NCBI GenBank assembly: GCA_021790255.1
Contig: JAJYIE010000008.1
Location: 1 to 46,142, forward strand
From: a bacterium
GTDB taxonomy: Bacteria > Patescibacteriota > Microgenomatia > Daviesbacterales > UBA10151
Reading direction: 5' to 3'
DNA: 46,142 bases
The translations under genes and the position numbers were made by a program. This document shows, piece by piece, positions 8,678 through 18,057 of this stretch. Under the pieces are notes generated by a model. That model searched no databases. It was not told the DNA's origin and worked only from the letters and a program-made list of their open reading frames with translations. Every line of letters starts with the position of its first letter. Within the stretch, counting starts at the first letter, position 1.

Positions 8678-10442
8678 GCTAAACAACTCAGCATTATTGT
8701 TGTCTATTATCGTCCTGGCCGCGGGGCTGCGTTTTTACGACCTTAACTGGGATCAAAACCAACACCTTCATCCTGACGAGCGGTTCCTGGTAATGGTTGA
8801 TGAAGGAATCCACTGGCCGAAAGATGTGGCTGAGTATTTTTCTACATCAACCTCTCCTCTTAATCCTTTTATAAACGGCTTTCCATTTTTTGTCTACGGA
8901 ACCTTCCCACTCTTTTTTGCCAAATTTCTGGCCGGTGTGTTTAGCAGCTCCGGCTATGACAGCTCTACTATCTTCGGGAGAGGTTTATCTGCTCTATTTG
9001 ACACGGGCACGGTTGTTCTAATCTACCTAGTAGCCCGTAAAAGCCTTACCCGATCCGCAGCTTTAATAGCAGCATTTTTATATGCCGTGACCGTTTTATC
9101 TATTCAACTGGCCCATTTTTATACTACAGATAGCTTCCTGGTCTTTTTCCTGATGGCCACTATTTATTTTTTAATTGACTTACCTTACCGACCGCAAACA
9201 TTGGCTACAGTTTTCGGTGCCGCCTGTTTCGGTCTGGCCCTCTCCAGTAAAGTCAGTGCAATTTTGCTGATTCCGGCCCTGGCTGCAGTTTTTCTCCTCC
9301 TGTTTGTACACCGGCGGAAGCAAGGCATTTTATTGACACTTACTTTTGCCTTAACCAGCCTGGTTGTTTTCCGGGTGGCTCAGCCTTACGCTTTCAGTGG
9401 ACCGTCTTTCTTCGGTCTGCTGCCCAATCCGGATTTTGTCAACAGCCTCCTGCAGCTGGAAGCGCTGTCTCAACCGGGCAGCTTATACCCTCCCTCCGTG
9501 CAATGGTACACCACCGCTCCCCTGCTTTACCCTGCAGGAAACTTGCTGCTTTGGGGACTTGGTCTGCCGCTGGGAGTTCTATCTGGTTTTGCTATCCTTG
9601 CGACAATCATCCAGCTTGTCCTTAGGCTGCCCCATTCCCTCCTGCAAATCAAGTCCCTCAACCAATCCTATTTTTCCATCTTTTTTCTCACTATATTTAC
9701 GCTCACCGTCTTTTTTTACCAGGGAGTTCAGTTTGTCAAACCGATGCGTTATTTCCTGCCGATGGTCCCGCCGCTGCTGATTATTTGTGCCACCTTTCTC
9801 TCCGTCATGCATCGCCAACTTGTCAGCCGTATTTACCGGCACGGCAGCCTCAGCCTGCAAAGGTATCTAGATTTATTTTTCTACATTTTCATCTTCACGC
9901 TGCTCATTTGGCCCCTTGCTTTTATGTCCATTTATACCCGCCCCCACACCCGTGTTCTGGCCTCGGAGTGGATTTATCAAAACGTTCCTCCCGGCGCCAA
10001 AATCCTTACTGAATACTGGGATGACGGTCTGCCCCTAACCCTGGATGCCCAGCACGTCAGCTCCATTTATCCAAGCCAACAGCTTTCTCTGTTTGATCAG
10101 GACACACCGGAAAAGTGGATTAAAATCAGTCAGCAGCTGGCAGATTCAGACTACGTTATCATTAGTTCCGGCCGGGTGTACACACAAATTCCAAAACTGC
10201 CCAACCGCTACCCTGTAACTGAGCTTTATTACAAACTCCTGTTCAACGGCCAGCTTGGATTTAGCAAAGTGGCGCAGGTAACCTCTTATCCTACCTTCCT
10301 AGGAATTTCGGCAGATGACCACCTGGCCGATGAAACTTTCACTGTTTATGACCATCCGAAAGTGATGATTTTTAAAAAGACCATTGCCTTAAGCCAGGCA
10401 GATATTCTGGCTGCACTTCATCAGGTCAACCAGCCTGAATGA
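8655..10442 (+). CDS. Membrane glycosyltransferase, GT39/PMT-like
   Basis: HPDERFLVM, SIQLAHFYTTDSFLVFFLMATIYFL, FGLALSSKVSA; shares the C-terminal TVYDHPKVMIFKK motif with the preceding gene. Confidence 0.8.
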   Translation: MSGFLHSKLNNSALLLSIIVLAAGLRFYDLNWDQNQHLHPDERFLVMVDEGIHWPKDVAEYFSTSTSPLNPFINGFPFFVYGTFPLFFAKFLAGVFSSSGYDSSTIFGRGLSALFDTGTVVLIYLVARKSLTRSAALIAAFLYAVTVLSIQLAHFYTTDSFLVFFLMATIYFLIDLPYRPQTLATVFGAACFGLALSSKVSAILLIPALAAVFLLLFVHRRKQGILLTLTFALTSLVVFRVAQPYAFSGPSFFGLLPNPDFVNSLLQLEALSQPGSLYPPSVQWYTTAPLLYPAGNLLLWGLGLPLGVLSGFAILATIIQLVLRLPHSLLQIKSLNQSYFSIFFLTIFTLTVFFYQGVQFVKPMRYFLPMVPPLLIICATFLSVMHRQLVSRIYRHGSLSLQRYLDLFFYIFIFTLLIWPLAFMSIYTRPHTRVLASEWIYQNVPPGAKILTEYWDDGLPLTLDAQHVSSIYPSQQLSLFDQDTPEKWIKISQQLADSDYVIISSGRVYTQIPKLPNRYPVTELYYKLLFNGQLGFSKVAQVTSYPTFLGISADDHLADETFTVYDHPKVMIFKKTIALSQADILAALHQVNQPE

Positions 10443-10445
10443 CAG

Positions 10446-11204
10446 TCAGGGTTTGGTTGCCGCCACAAATAGGTACGCTCCCCGCTTTCCCCGGTCCTTT
10501 TTTTCCGTAAGCAGAAGATGGTAAAAAGGCCGGAAAAGCACGGCTTTTTTCGGCAAAATAACCCACCGGCCAAGCAGACGCTTGCTCAGAAGCGAAAAGG
10601 CACTTAAATAGTGGCTTAAGTCAAATAAAAACATCAGCCACAAACTGTCCAGGTAGTAGTGGTTGTCAGTAACCTGCAGGCCGTGCTTGGCCAACTCCCG
10701 GCGCCACTGCAGGAAGTGGTAGAGGTTAAAATGGCGGGATTTTTTAATAAAATAACGCTGGTAGCGCCTGCCCAACACTCTTTTTCCCAGTAAATAGTCA
10801 GGCCAGTAGCTGGTGGGAGCGGTAAAATAAACACTGCCGCCTTTTTTAAGCACCCGAGAGATTTCTTTTAGGGAATAATCTAAATTCGGAACGTGCTCCA
10901 AAACTGAGTTGCAGACAATTGTGGCAAAATAATTATCCGGAAAGGGAATCTTGCTGCCGTCATAACGGACAACTTGAGAGTAAATATGCCGCCATTGGGC
11001 CTCTTTAAGTGACTTTTCATCAACATCGAGTCCCACCTCAACCTTGCCAAAAGCCAGCTGGCTGAAAAAGCCATCTCCGCAGCCGAAATCCAAAATCGGC
11101 CGGACAAAAGGTTTGTACGGCTGGTAATAAGCTGCCTCTTTCGGCCGGATAACGGCAAAGAAAAATGGTTTTTCTCTAAGAAATGCTTCCAAGTAACTTT
11201 TCAT
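10446..11204 (-). CDS. Class I SAM-dependent methyltransferase
   Basis: ILDFGCGDGFFSQLAFGKVEVGLDVDEKSL, FATIVCNSVLEHVPNLDYSLKEISRVLKKGG. Confidence 0.9.
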   Translation of the reverse strand: MKSYLEAFLREKPFFFAVIRPKEAAYYQPYKPFVRPILDFGCGDGFFSQLAFGKVEVGLDVDEKSLKEAQWRHIYSQVVRYDGSKIPFPDNYFATIVCNSVLEHVPNLDYSLKEISRVLKKGGSVYFTAPTSYWPDYLLGKRVLGRRYQRYFIKKSRHFNLYHFLQWRRELAKHGLQVTDNHYYLDSLWLMFLFDLSHYLSAFSLLSKRLLGRWVILPKKAVLFRPFYHLLLTEKKDRGKRGAYLFVAATKP

Positions 11205-12318
11205 ATGCCTTCACGGTCACAGCCAGAGAAAACTCCTGCTGAACTAAATTTTGCCCTTTTAAATAGGCTTCTTTATTTAATAATACATTTGTGGTCGCTT
11301 TGGCAAGGGCCGAAGAATTTTTTGGTGGGACAATTTCTCCCATCCCCGTTTTTTGTACCGGGACTCTTACTCCCGGTAGGTTGGTAGCCACCACCGGCAC
11401 TCCCCGCATCATTGCCTCTACCTGAACCATCCCGAACGCTTCCGTGGAATTGACACTTGGTAAAACCAGCACATCCAGAAGGTCATAAAAGCTACCCATT
11501 TCCTCCTGCTGCAGCGAGCCAAGAAAAGCCAAATAGGAGCGGTGCTTTTCTACCAGCGGAGCCAAGTGCCGGCTGTAAGCCTCCTCCCCCACCGGATCCT
11601 TTGGTCCGGCAAAAACAATCAGGAGATCTTCTCCTAAACCGCGGGTAAGCTCAGGAATCGCCTCCAGCAAATATTCCAAACCTTTTTCCACAGAAAGCCT
11701 GGCAGCCACACCAATTATGTATTTCCGCCTTTCGGGTAATCGCTTTCTTAGCAAACTAACCTGCCTTCTGTCAGTCGCAAGAGGCGGGACAGGCGGATAT
11801 ATCGGCACCCATTTGCTTTTAAAATACGGCAGGACACGGGAGTGATTTGCATAGTCAGTAGTGTAAACTATGATTTTATCTGCCAGGCTAACAGTGAAAG
11901 ATGTTGCCAGAAGTAAAAGTCTTTCAACAGTCCAGTTAAAAAGGCTTTTTGGCAAAAAGACTTCACAATTGTAGATACAATAAACTTTCTTTCCCTGCAA
12001 CCGCCCGTAAATGGCAGGGATAACCCCCTCCAGCTGTGGCAGGTTAACCAAAACAACATCATTGTCGGCCACTACCTGCCAACATACCCACAGGTAGGAA
12101 GGCATAAAAAAACCTTTACTGACTGAAAATAAAAACGGCACCCGCTTTACACCCAGCCCATCCACCCGCTCCTGAGAGGGCAGATCCCGGCGATGCTGTG
12201 TAGTTAAAATCGTGACTAAATGGCCACGCTGGGACAACTGCCGGCTGATGCGGTCCACATAAACAGTCAGCCCCGAGACATACGGCAGAAAGTAGCTAGT
12301 TGTAAAGAGGATCTTCAT
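11176..12318 (-). CDS. Glycosyltransferase family 4/1
   Basis: MKILFTTSYFLPYVSGLTVYVDRISRQLSQRGH, GVAARLSVEKGLEYLLEAIP, LPSVNSTEAFGMVQVEAMMRGVPVVATNLPGVRVPV; ATG 12318 preferred over 12333. Confidence 0.92.
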   Translation of the reverse strand: MKILFTTSYFLPYVSGLTVYVDRISRQLSQRGHLVTILTTQHRRDLPSQERVDGLGVKRVPFLFSVSKGFFMPSYLWVCWQVVADNDVVLVNLPQLEGVIPAIYGRLQGKKVYCIYNCEVFLPKSLFNWTVERLLLLATSFTVSLADKIIVYTTDYANHSRVLPYFKSKWVPIYPPVPPLATDRRQVSLLRKRLPERRKYIIGVAARLSVEKGLEYLLEAIPELTRGLGEDLLIVFAGPKDPVGEEAYSRHLAPLVEKHRSYLAFLGSLQQEEMGSFYDLLDVLVLPSVNSTEAFGMVQVEAMMRGVPVVATNLPGVRVPVQKTGMGEIVPPKNSSALAKATTNVLLNKEAYLKGQNLVQQEFSLAVTVKAYEKLLGSIS

Positions 12319-12338
12319 CCATATATCATACACTAGAA

Positions 12339-12896
12339 ATGACAGTTGCCTTTGATCTGGACGGAGTTTTTATTGACCGGCCCCCTTTCGTGCCACGCTC
12401 TTTATTGGAATGGCTTTACCGGGGGCCGCAAACCAACGGACCCTCTTACCGCTTCCCTACCACCAAAGCCGAGCAGATAGTCAGAAAGCTCAGCCACCAC
12501 CACCGGCTGCGGCCTGCTTTTGCTCAAAATATTGCGTTTTTGCACCAGCTGCTCAGTGGCTTCCCGCATGACAAATTTTATCTGGTTTCCAGCCGCTACA
12601 ATTTTTTAAAACAGCCTACTGAAGCAGTCCTGTCCCGTTATGGATTAGTGTCCCCTGCTCTGAAAGTATATATGAATGAGTGCAATGAACAGCCGCATCT
12701 TTTCAAAGAAAGGATGGTGAAACGGCTGAAAATTGATATATTTATAGAGGACGACCCGCGTACTGCCTACTATCTGGCTCGCTGCTGCCCAGGGGTAAAA
12801 ATCCTTTATTATCACCCCAATGGTAAAATTAAGTCCAACGGCCCAATCATCATCAGACAGCTTCCAGAGGTTGGCCGGTATCTTAAAGCAAAATGA
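12339..12896 (+). CDS. HAD-superfamily hydrolase-like protein
   Basis: FDLDGVFID motif I; KIDIFIEDDPRTAYYLA motif IV-like. Confidence 0.75.
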   Translation: MTVAFDLDGVFIDRPPFVPRSLLEWLYRGPQTNGPSYRFPTTKAEQIVRKLSHHHRLRPAFAQNIAFLHQLLSGFPHDKFYLVSSRYNFLKQPTEAVLSRYGLVSPALKVYMNECNEQPHLFKERMVKRLKIDIFIEDDPRTAYYLARCCPGVKILYYHPNGKIKSNGPIIIRQLPEVGRYLKAK

Positions 12897-15040
12897 GTGC
12901 GGCAGATTTGAACAACGTTTTCCACTGGTGGGTTATTACTTTCGGCATCGGGGTTATCTTTTTCCCCTTAACCAGCTTGGTCTTTGCCGACTTCTTTGAC
13001 CGCGGCTACGGTTTAGCTAAGGTTGTGGGGCTGCTTTTGTTCGGCTACAGTGTTTGGCTACTGGCCAGTCTGAGAATCCTTCCCTTTACCAACCAGAGCA
13101 TCTTTTTGCTGCTGGCCGGCTGGATCATCATCAACTTAGGTGTGGCATTTTTCTACCCAGGCAAAAAAGGCTCCTTGTTTTTGAATTTTTCCGCACACCA
13201 TTTGCCCATTTTTTTGTCTGAGGAATTGTTATTTTTAGGGGCACTGCTTTTTGGGAGTTTTGTCCGGGCCCACGAACCATCCATCCACGGTTTGGAAAAG
13301 TTTATGGATTTTGGGTTTCTTAACTCGATTCTTCGTTCTACTTATTTCCCACCGGCGGACATTTGGATGACCCCTCTTTCGATTAATTATTATTACTTCG
13401 GCCACTTTGTCACCGCACTTCTCACCAAAATTTCCGGCATCGACTCAATTATTACCTTCAACCTCATGATCGCTGAGCTTTTCGCCTTAACTCTTCTGGG
13501 ATCCTTTACCGTGGGAGCTAACCTCTATTTTCTCTACGGCAGACAGCGGCTGGAAGAGGGCAATTTTCGCCTTCGCAAAAGATGGCTTATTTTATCCGGG
13601 CTTTTAAGCGCTTTTTTGGTCACCTTCGGGGGGAATTTACATACAATCTACCTGTTTTTTACTACTTACCCCACTCCTGACAACCCCGTTCCTTTCTGGC
13701 AGTTAAAATTCGGCTGGAGCCCGGATATTTACTGGTATCCCAACGCCACCCGTTTTATCCCATTTACCATTCACGAGTTCCCTATTTATTCCTTTGTCGT
13801 TTCCGACCTGCACGGCCACGTTTTAAACATTCCCTTCGTACTTTTAACTATTGCCTTAAGTCTAAAAACTTTTCTGCAAAAGCACTTCACTCGTACTGAC
13901 TATCTTTTGATCGGTCTGCTTCTAGGAGTCTCCCTCATGACTAATGTTTTAGACGGGCCGATTTACCTGCTTTTTTTCGGCATTTTGCTATGGTGGATTT
14001 TCTACCGGCAAAAAAGGGCAATTTTTTCCTCCTTTACTCGGGCAGTTGCTTCATCTTTGCCCCTGTTGGCTTTAGCAATTGTTTTTTCCTTGCCATTCTG
14101 GCTGGCCTTTATACCCTTCGGCCAGGGCGTGGGAGTGCTTTGCGCCCCGGATTTTTTGACCAGAATCGGCCACATCGGCCCGATTCTCTTTGAACCCAAC
14201 CATTGCGCCCGTTCACCCTTCTGGATGCTGGCAATTTTGTGGGGGTTTTTCTACTTCGCAGTGCTTGGATTTGCCATCAAAATCCTGCGCAGCAAACGCC
14301 AGCCGATTACAGACACTGATCGGATGGTTGCCATATTTGCGGTCGTGGCTACTATTTTGATCCTTATCCCGGAGTTTTTTTATGTTAAAGATATTTACCC
14401 TGCCTATTACCGGGCCAACACCATCTTTAAGTTTGGCTACCAGGCTTTTATCATTCTCGGGCTTATCGGTGGTTACATGATCGTGCGGCTTATATGGCAA
14501 AATCGTTCTCTCCTTTATTCGGTCGCCCTGGTTGCGCTATTCGGACTGGTGGCAGTTTATCCTTACTTTGCCATAAAATCATACTATGGCGACTTAAAGA
14601 CTTATGTCGGGCTGAGTCAGGGTCTGCAGTGGCTGCAGGTAGAATACCCAAGTGATTACCAGGCCATTATGTGGCTGAGGCAAAATATTGCCGGGCAACC
14701 TGTAATCTTAGAAGCCCAGGGCGATTCCTATACAGACTATGCCAGGGTCTCCGCCAATACCGGGCTGCCAACAGTTATTGGCTGGCCGGTCCATGAGTGG
14801 CTCTGGAGGGGCTCTTATGATGTGGCGGCTCCCCGTATCACTGATGTCGTTACTCTTTATGAAAGCCCGGATTTAAGCCAGACCCGGGAACTACTTAGTA
14901 AGTATAAAGTGCAGTATGTCTTTGTGGGGTACCTGGAGCGGCAAAAATATCCCAACATGGACGAAGGCAAATTTGCCCAGCTTGGGAAAGTTATCTTCCA
15001 GAGCGGGCAGACGAGGATTTATCAAATTGATAATTACTGA
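12893..15040 (+). CDS. DUF2298 / Chlor_Arch_YYY-type polytopic membrane protein
   Basis: INYYYFGHFVTALLTKISGI, many TM segments; ATGA overlap with upstream HAD gene. Confidence 0.85.
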   Translation: MSAADLNNVFHWWVITFGIGVIFFPLTSLVFADFFDRGYGLAKVVGLLLFGYSVWLLASLRILPFTNQSIFLLLAGWIIINLGVAFFYPGKKGSLFLNFSAHHLPIFLSEELLFLGALLFGSFVRAHEPSIHGLEKFMDFGFLNSILRSTYFPPADIWMTPLSINYYYFGHFVTALLTKISGIDSIITFNLMIAELFALTLLGSFTVGANLYFLYGRQRLEEGNFRLRKRWLILSGLLSAFLVTFGGNLHTIYLFFTTYPTPDNPVPFWQLKFGWSPDIYWYPNATRFIPFTIHEFPIYSFVVSDLHGHVLNIPFVLLTIALSLKTFLQKHFTRTDYLLIGLLLGVSLMTNVLDGPIYLLFFGILLWWIFYRQKRAIFSSFTRAVASSLPLLALAIVFSLPFWLAFIPFGQGVGVLCAPDFLTRIGHIGPILFEPNHCARSPFWMLAILWGFFYFAVLGFAIKILRSKRQPITDTDRMVAIFAVVATILILIPEFFYVKDIYPAYYRANTIFKFGYQAFIILGLIGGYMIVRLIWQNRSLLYSVALVALFGLVAVYPYFAIKSYYGDLKTYVGLSQGLQWLQVEYPSDYQAIMWLRQNIAGQPVILEAQGDSYTDYARVSANTGLPTVIGWPVHEWLWRGSYDVAAPRITDVVTLYESPDLSQTRELLSKYKVQYVFVGYLERQKYPNMDEGKFAQLGKVIFQSGQTRIYQIDNY

Positions 15041-15048
15041 TGAAGAAA

Positions 15049-15650
15049 TGGTTTTACCCAACCAGTATTCTGTCAGATTAAAGGGGTTTGATTATTCAAA
15101 TGATTGGTATTACTCCGTCACAATTTGCACCCAAAACAGGCAGGAGCTATTTGGATCTGTAATGTCTGGTTCTGTAGGGGTCGACCTGTGTGTTGGCCCT
15201 AAACAAAGCACAATAAAAATTAAATGGGGCTAGTAAAGTGATCAATGAACAGTTGCATAAAATACCGGATAAATTCCCTGGCGTTAATTTGGACCTTTAC
15301 CAAATTATACCCAACCATATCCATGCGATTATCGTTTTGGGAAACGGAAAAATATACGCAAACGAGAGAGGGCAGACACATTAGTCAACTCCTACGATGG
15401 AACAACCAACATTAGGCACAATCATCAAATGGTTTAAAAACACGACTATCCACCATTATTTGAAAAACATGACATTGTTAAAATGGCCCACTTTTGAAAA
15501 ACTGATTTGGCAGTGTAATTTCTTTGAACATATTATTATGAACGAGGCAGAGCTGGCCAAATCAGGGAATATATTGAATTAAATCCCCAAAAGTGGGAAG
15601 ATGGCCAAACAAATCCTGAAAATACAGTCTGGTAATTTTGAAAATTCTTA
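15049..15650 (+). pseudogene. REP-associated tyrosine transposase (RAYT, Y1/IS200-like) remnant
   Basis: Three-frame fragments: SVRLKGFDYSNDWYYSVTICTQNRQELFG; YQIIPNHIHAIIVLGNGK; IIKWFKNTTIHHYL..WQCNFFEHIIMNE; IREYIELNPQKWEDGQTNPENTVW, separated by frameshifts and an in-frame TAG (15382-15384). Confidence 0.85.
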
Positions 15651-15652
15651 GG

Positions 15653-16198
15653 CTAAAGTTCTTCAATTTCTTCCACCGGATAAATCCAAATTTGGACAGT
15701 TCTCTGGCGGACCGGGTTTTTGCCTGAACCATCCCGTCCATCAAACTCCAGGGCAGCAATTTCCTGATATTTACCCAATGTCGGTTTGCCGTCCTGAATG
15801 GGAATAAACACCGACGGATGGCCATAAAGCATCGAGCGGATGTGGCTGGGAGCGTTATAATCTTCGTCAATTTCATTGCAGTAGGGGTTATCCTGGCAGC
15901 GGTGCAAATAGTCAGCGGTGGGAGAATTGAAGCCTTCTTTTTTGGCCTGCGATGCACGCCGATCTGTCGGGACACTCCGAAGAGCATGACTTAGCATATC
16001 CTTCAGCAAATTAGGCTCGGAAATCTCCTGGATAACCACGGTTAGAGTTGTGTGCCGGGAATTGACAACAACCAGCCCCTGCTTGACTCCGGATTTTTCC
16101 ACTGCCTTTTTGACCTCATCCGTCAGGTTTTTAAAATAGGCGTATTCTTTTGATTCAAACTTAATTTCTTTTAGAAAACATTTCATGTTATGCGGCAA
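15653..16198 (-). CDS. YjbQ family protein (UPF0047)
   Basis: GLVVVNSRHTTLTVVIQEISEPNLLKDM, PSHIRSMLYGHPSVFIPIQDGKPTLGKYQEIAALEFDG. Confidence 0.9.
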   Translation of the reverse strand: MPHNMKCFLKEIKFESKEYAYFKNLTDEVKKAVEKSGVKQGLVVVNSRHTTLTVVIQEISEPNLLKDMLSHALRSVPTDRRASQAKKEGFNSPTADYLHRCQDNPYCNEIDEDYNAPSHIRSMLYGHPSVFIPIQDGKPTLGKYQEIAALEFDGRDGSGKNPVRQRTVQIWIYPVEEIEEL

Positions 16199-16220
16199 AA
16201 AACAGCAAGATGCAGGTCAA

Positions 16221-16248
16221 CTTGTTACTTGTGCCTTATTGCTTGTTA
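16221..16248. repeat. Heptamer tandem repeat upstream of sigma-factor gene
   Basis: CTTGTTA/CTTGTGC/CTTATTG/CTTGTTA, period 7. Confidence 0.75.
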
Positions 16249-16270
16249 CCGTATATTATTAGTCGTACTC

Positions 16271-16873
16271 ATGAATAAAACCCCACGATTATCAAAAAAG
16301 TTAGCCATGGAACATCAGCATTTTGCTCTGCTCTATGCTAAATTTGCCCTGCCTCTGACAAAATTCCTTATGAAGCGGATGGGTGCAGACCAGCAGGCTA
16401 CTGAAGAAGTCTTCTCCCGCACAATCATCGCCGCCTGGCAGGGCTTTCAAACTTTTGAAAACAAAAGCAATTATTTTACCTGGCTTTGCCGTATTGCTTT
16501 AAATAAAATGGCTGACTATTACCGTGAACAGGTCCACGAGCGGTCAGTACTGGTTGTCCCCACCTTAGAGTCTTGGACTAACTTTGCTGATAAGGACCTG
16601 ACTCCGGATGAAAGATTTGCCTTAAATGAACTCCGGATGTCAGTCAGGCAATGCCTGGGCCTGCTGCCCTTGGAGAAAAGGCAGCTTTTATATCTTCGAT
16701 ACTGGCGGGAGATGTCAGTTAAAGCTATTGCTGAATACTTAGGCATTTCCGAGCGGGCTGCTGAGGGGAAAATATACCGGGCAAAGGTGAGTTTAAAGAG
16801 CGTTATGACAAAACAAAGCCTTTTGCCCATTCCAGGCACTGTTGCTAAATCCGAAGAAGTATTTAATGGTTAG
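16271..16873 (+). CDS. ECF-like RNA polymerase sigma-70 factor
   Basis: Region 2-like QATEEVFSRTIIAAWQGFQTFENKSNYFTWLCRIALNKMADYYRE and region 4 LPLEKRQLLYLRYWREMSVKAIAEYLGISERAAEGKIYRAKVSLK. Confidence 0.9.
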   Translation: MNKTPRLSKKLAMEHQHFALLYAKFALPLTKFLMKRMGADQQATEEVFSRTIIAAWQGFQTFENKSNYFTWLCRIALNKMADYYREQVHERSVLVVPTLESWTNFADKDLTPDERFALNELRMSVRQCLGLLPLEKRQLLYLRYWREMSVKAIAEYLGISERAAEGKIYRAKVSLKSVMTKQSLLPIPGTVAKSEEVFNG

Positions 16874-16882
16874 CGTTTAGTA

Positions 16883-16903
16883 GGGGGAAACCTGCATTCC
16901 CCC
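16883..16903. terminator. Hairpin between convergent genes (possible bidirectional terminator / palindromic repeat)
   Basis: GGGGGAA-ACCTGCA-TTCCCCC in the 43-bp convergent intergenic region. Confidence 0.5.
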
Positions 16904-16916
16904 ATATACTACCTAC

Positions 16917-17972
16917 TTATTTTTGTCTTTCCACCAAAAACTCCGCCATTTCCGAAAGCAGCTGCTTTTTATTTGCCGGAATTTCCATCCGCTCAACCGT
17001 TTTTTTTGCCTCTTCTACCATCTCCTCCGCCCGCTTCCGTGAATATTCCAGCGCCCCTGTTTCTGTAAAAATCCGCCTGATTTGTTCCAACTGGCTTTGA
17101 TTAATTTTGCCTTTACCGTACACTTTATCCAAAACCTCCCGCTGGTCTGGTGCAGCTTTTTTTAGCGCCTCAATGACGAGCAGCGTGTTTTTGCCTTCCT
17201 CAATATCGGAGGTAACTGATTTACCCAAAGTCTTCTCGTCTCCAAAAACTCCCAAAATATCGTCCTGAATCTGAAAAGCCGTTCCCAAGCTCTCCCCAAA
17301 ATTCTCAATCTCCCCCAGCAGTTTCCTGTCAGCCCCAGCCAATACCGCCCCCAACTGCAGTGGTCCGACAATGGTATAGCGGGCAGTCTTTAAACGGAAA
17401 ACGGTCAGAGCATCTGCCTCTTCTTTCGGAGTTTGTCTGTTGGGCAACTCCACATCCAACAACTGACCCAGCGCCGTATCCAGCATCGCCTGGGCAAAGA
17501 GCCTCACCGCCCGGATTTTCAGTTCATCTGCAAAATCTGACTTGGCAATTACCCTCAGAGCCAAAAAGTAACCGATATCCCCCAGACATATAGTTTGGGA
17601 AACGCCGTAATGGTTGCCTCCAAGAGCCTGATAAAGAGTCGGCCTACCCCGCCTGATTGCACTTTGGTCAATAACATCGTCGTGAGAGAGAATTGCGGTT
17701 TGAAAAATCTCAAAAGCTGCAGCCGCCTTCATTATTTCTCTGTCCGTTATTCTGGCTTGTCCATAATCTTCCGCCAAAGCCATCTCATACCCCAGCTTCA
17801 CCAGCGCTCCTCGCAACCTTTTACCGCCCTGGCTCGCTTGGATAAATTCATTGTTCAGCTCAACTAGTTTGGAGCTGACTGCCTGTACTTCCGCACTCCA
17901 CTTACTGAAGACATCTGCCAATTCCCGGTCAACTTCTGCTGCTGCTTCTTTCAGGTAATTTGAAAAGTCCAT
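16917..17972 (-). CDS. Polyprenyl (geranylgeranyl/farnesyl-type) diphosphate synthase
   Basis: GGKRLRGALVKLGYEMA, LSHDDVIDQSAIRRGRPTLY (first Asp-rich motif), FQIQDDILGVFGDEKTLGKSVTSDIEEGKNTLL. Confidence 0.95.
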   Translation of the reverse strand: MDFSNYLKEAAAEVDRELADVFSKWSAEVQAVSSKLVELNNEFIQASQGGKRLRGALVKLGYEMALAEDYGQARITDREIMKAAAAFEIFQTAILSHDDVIDQSAIRRGRPTLYQALGGNHYGVSQTICLGDIGYFLALRVIAKSDFADELKIRAVRLFAQAMLDTALGQLLDVELPNRQTPKEEADALTVFRLKTARYTIVGPLQLGAVLAGADRKLLGEIENFGESLGTAFQIQDDILGVFGDEKTLGKSVTSDIEEGKNTLLVIEALKKAAPDQREVLDKVYGKGKINQSQLEQIRRIFTETGALEYSRKRAEEMVEEAKKTVERMEIPANKKQLLSEMAEFLVERQK

Positions 17973-18015
17973 CCGCCTAAATTTAGCACAGCCGCTGTTG
18001 ATTTTCCAGCTTGGT

Positions 18016-18044
18016 TTGACCGCAAAAAACGCTTAATATATAAT
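18016..18044 (+). promoter_or_regulatory. Sigma-70-type promoter
   Basis: TTGACC (18016-18021) - 17 bp - TATAAT (18039-18044). Confidence 0.75.
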
Positions 18045-18057
18045 GTCCCCACTAAAG

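Noticed and set aside
15562-15987. 141-aa minus ORF overlapping yjbQ
   Set aside because: Out-of-frame overlap with the clearly conserved YjbQ family protein.
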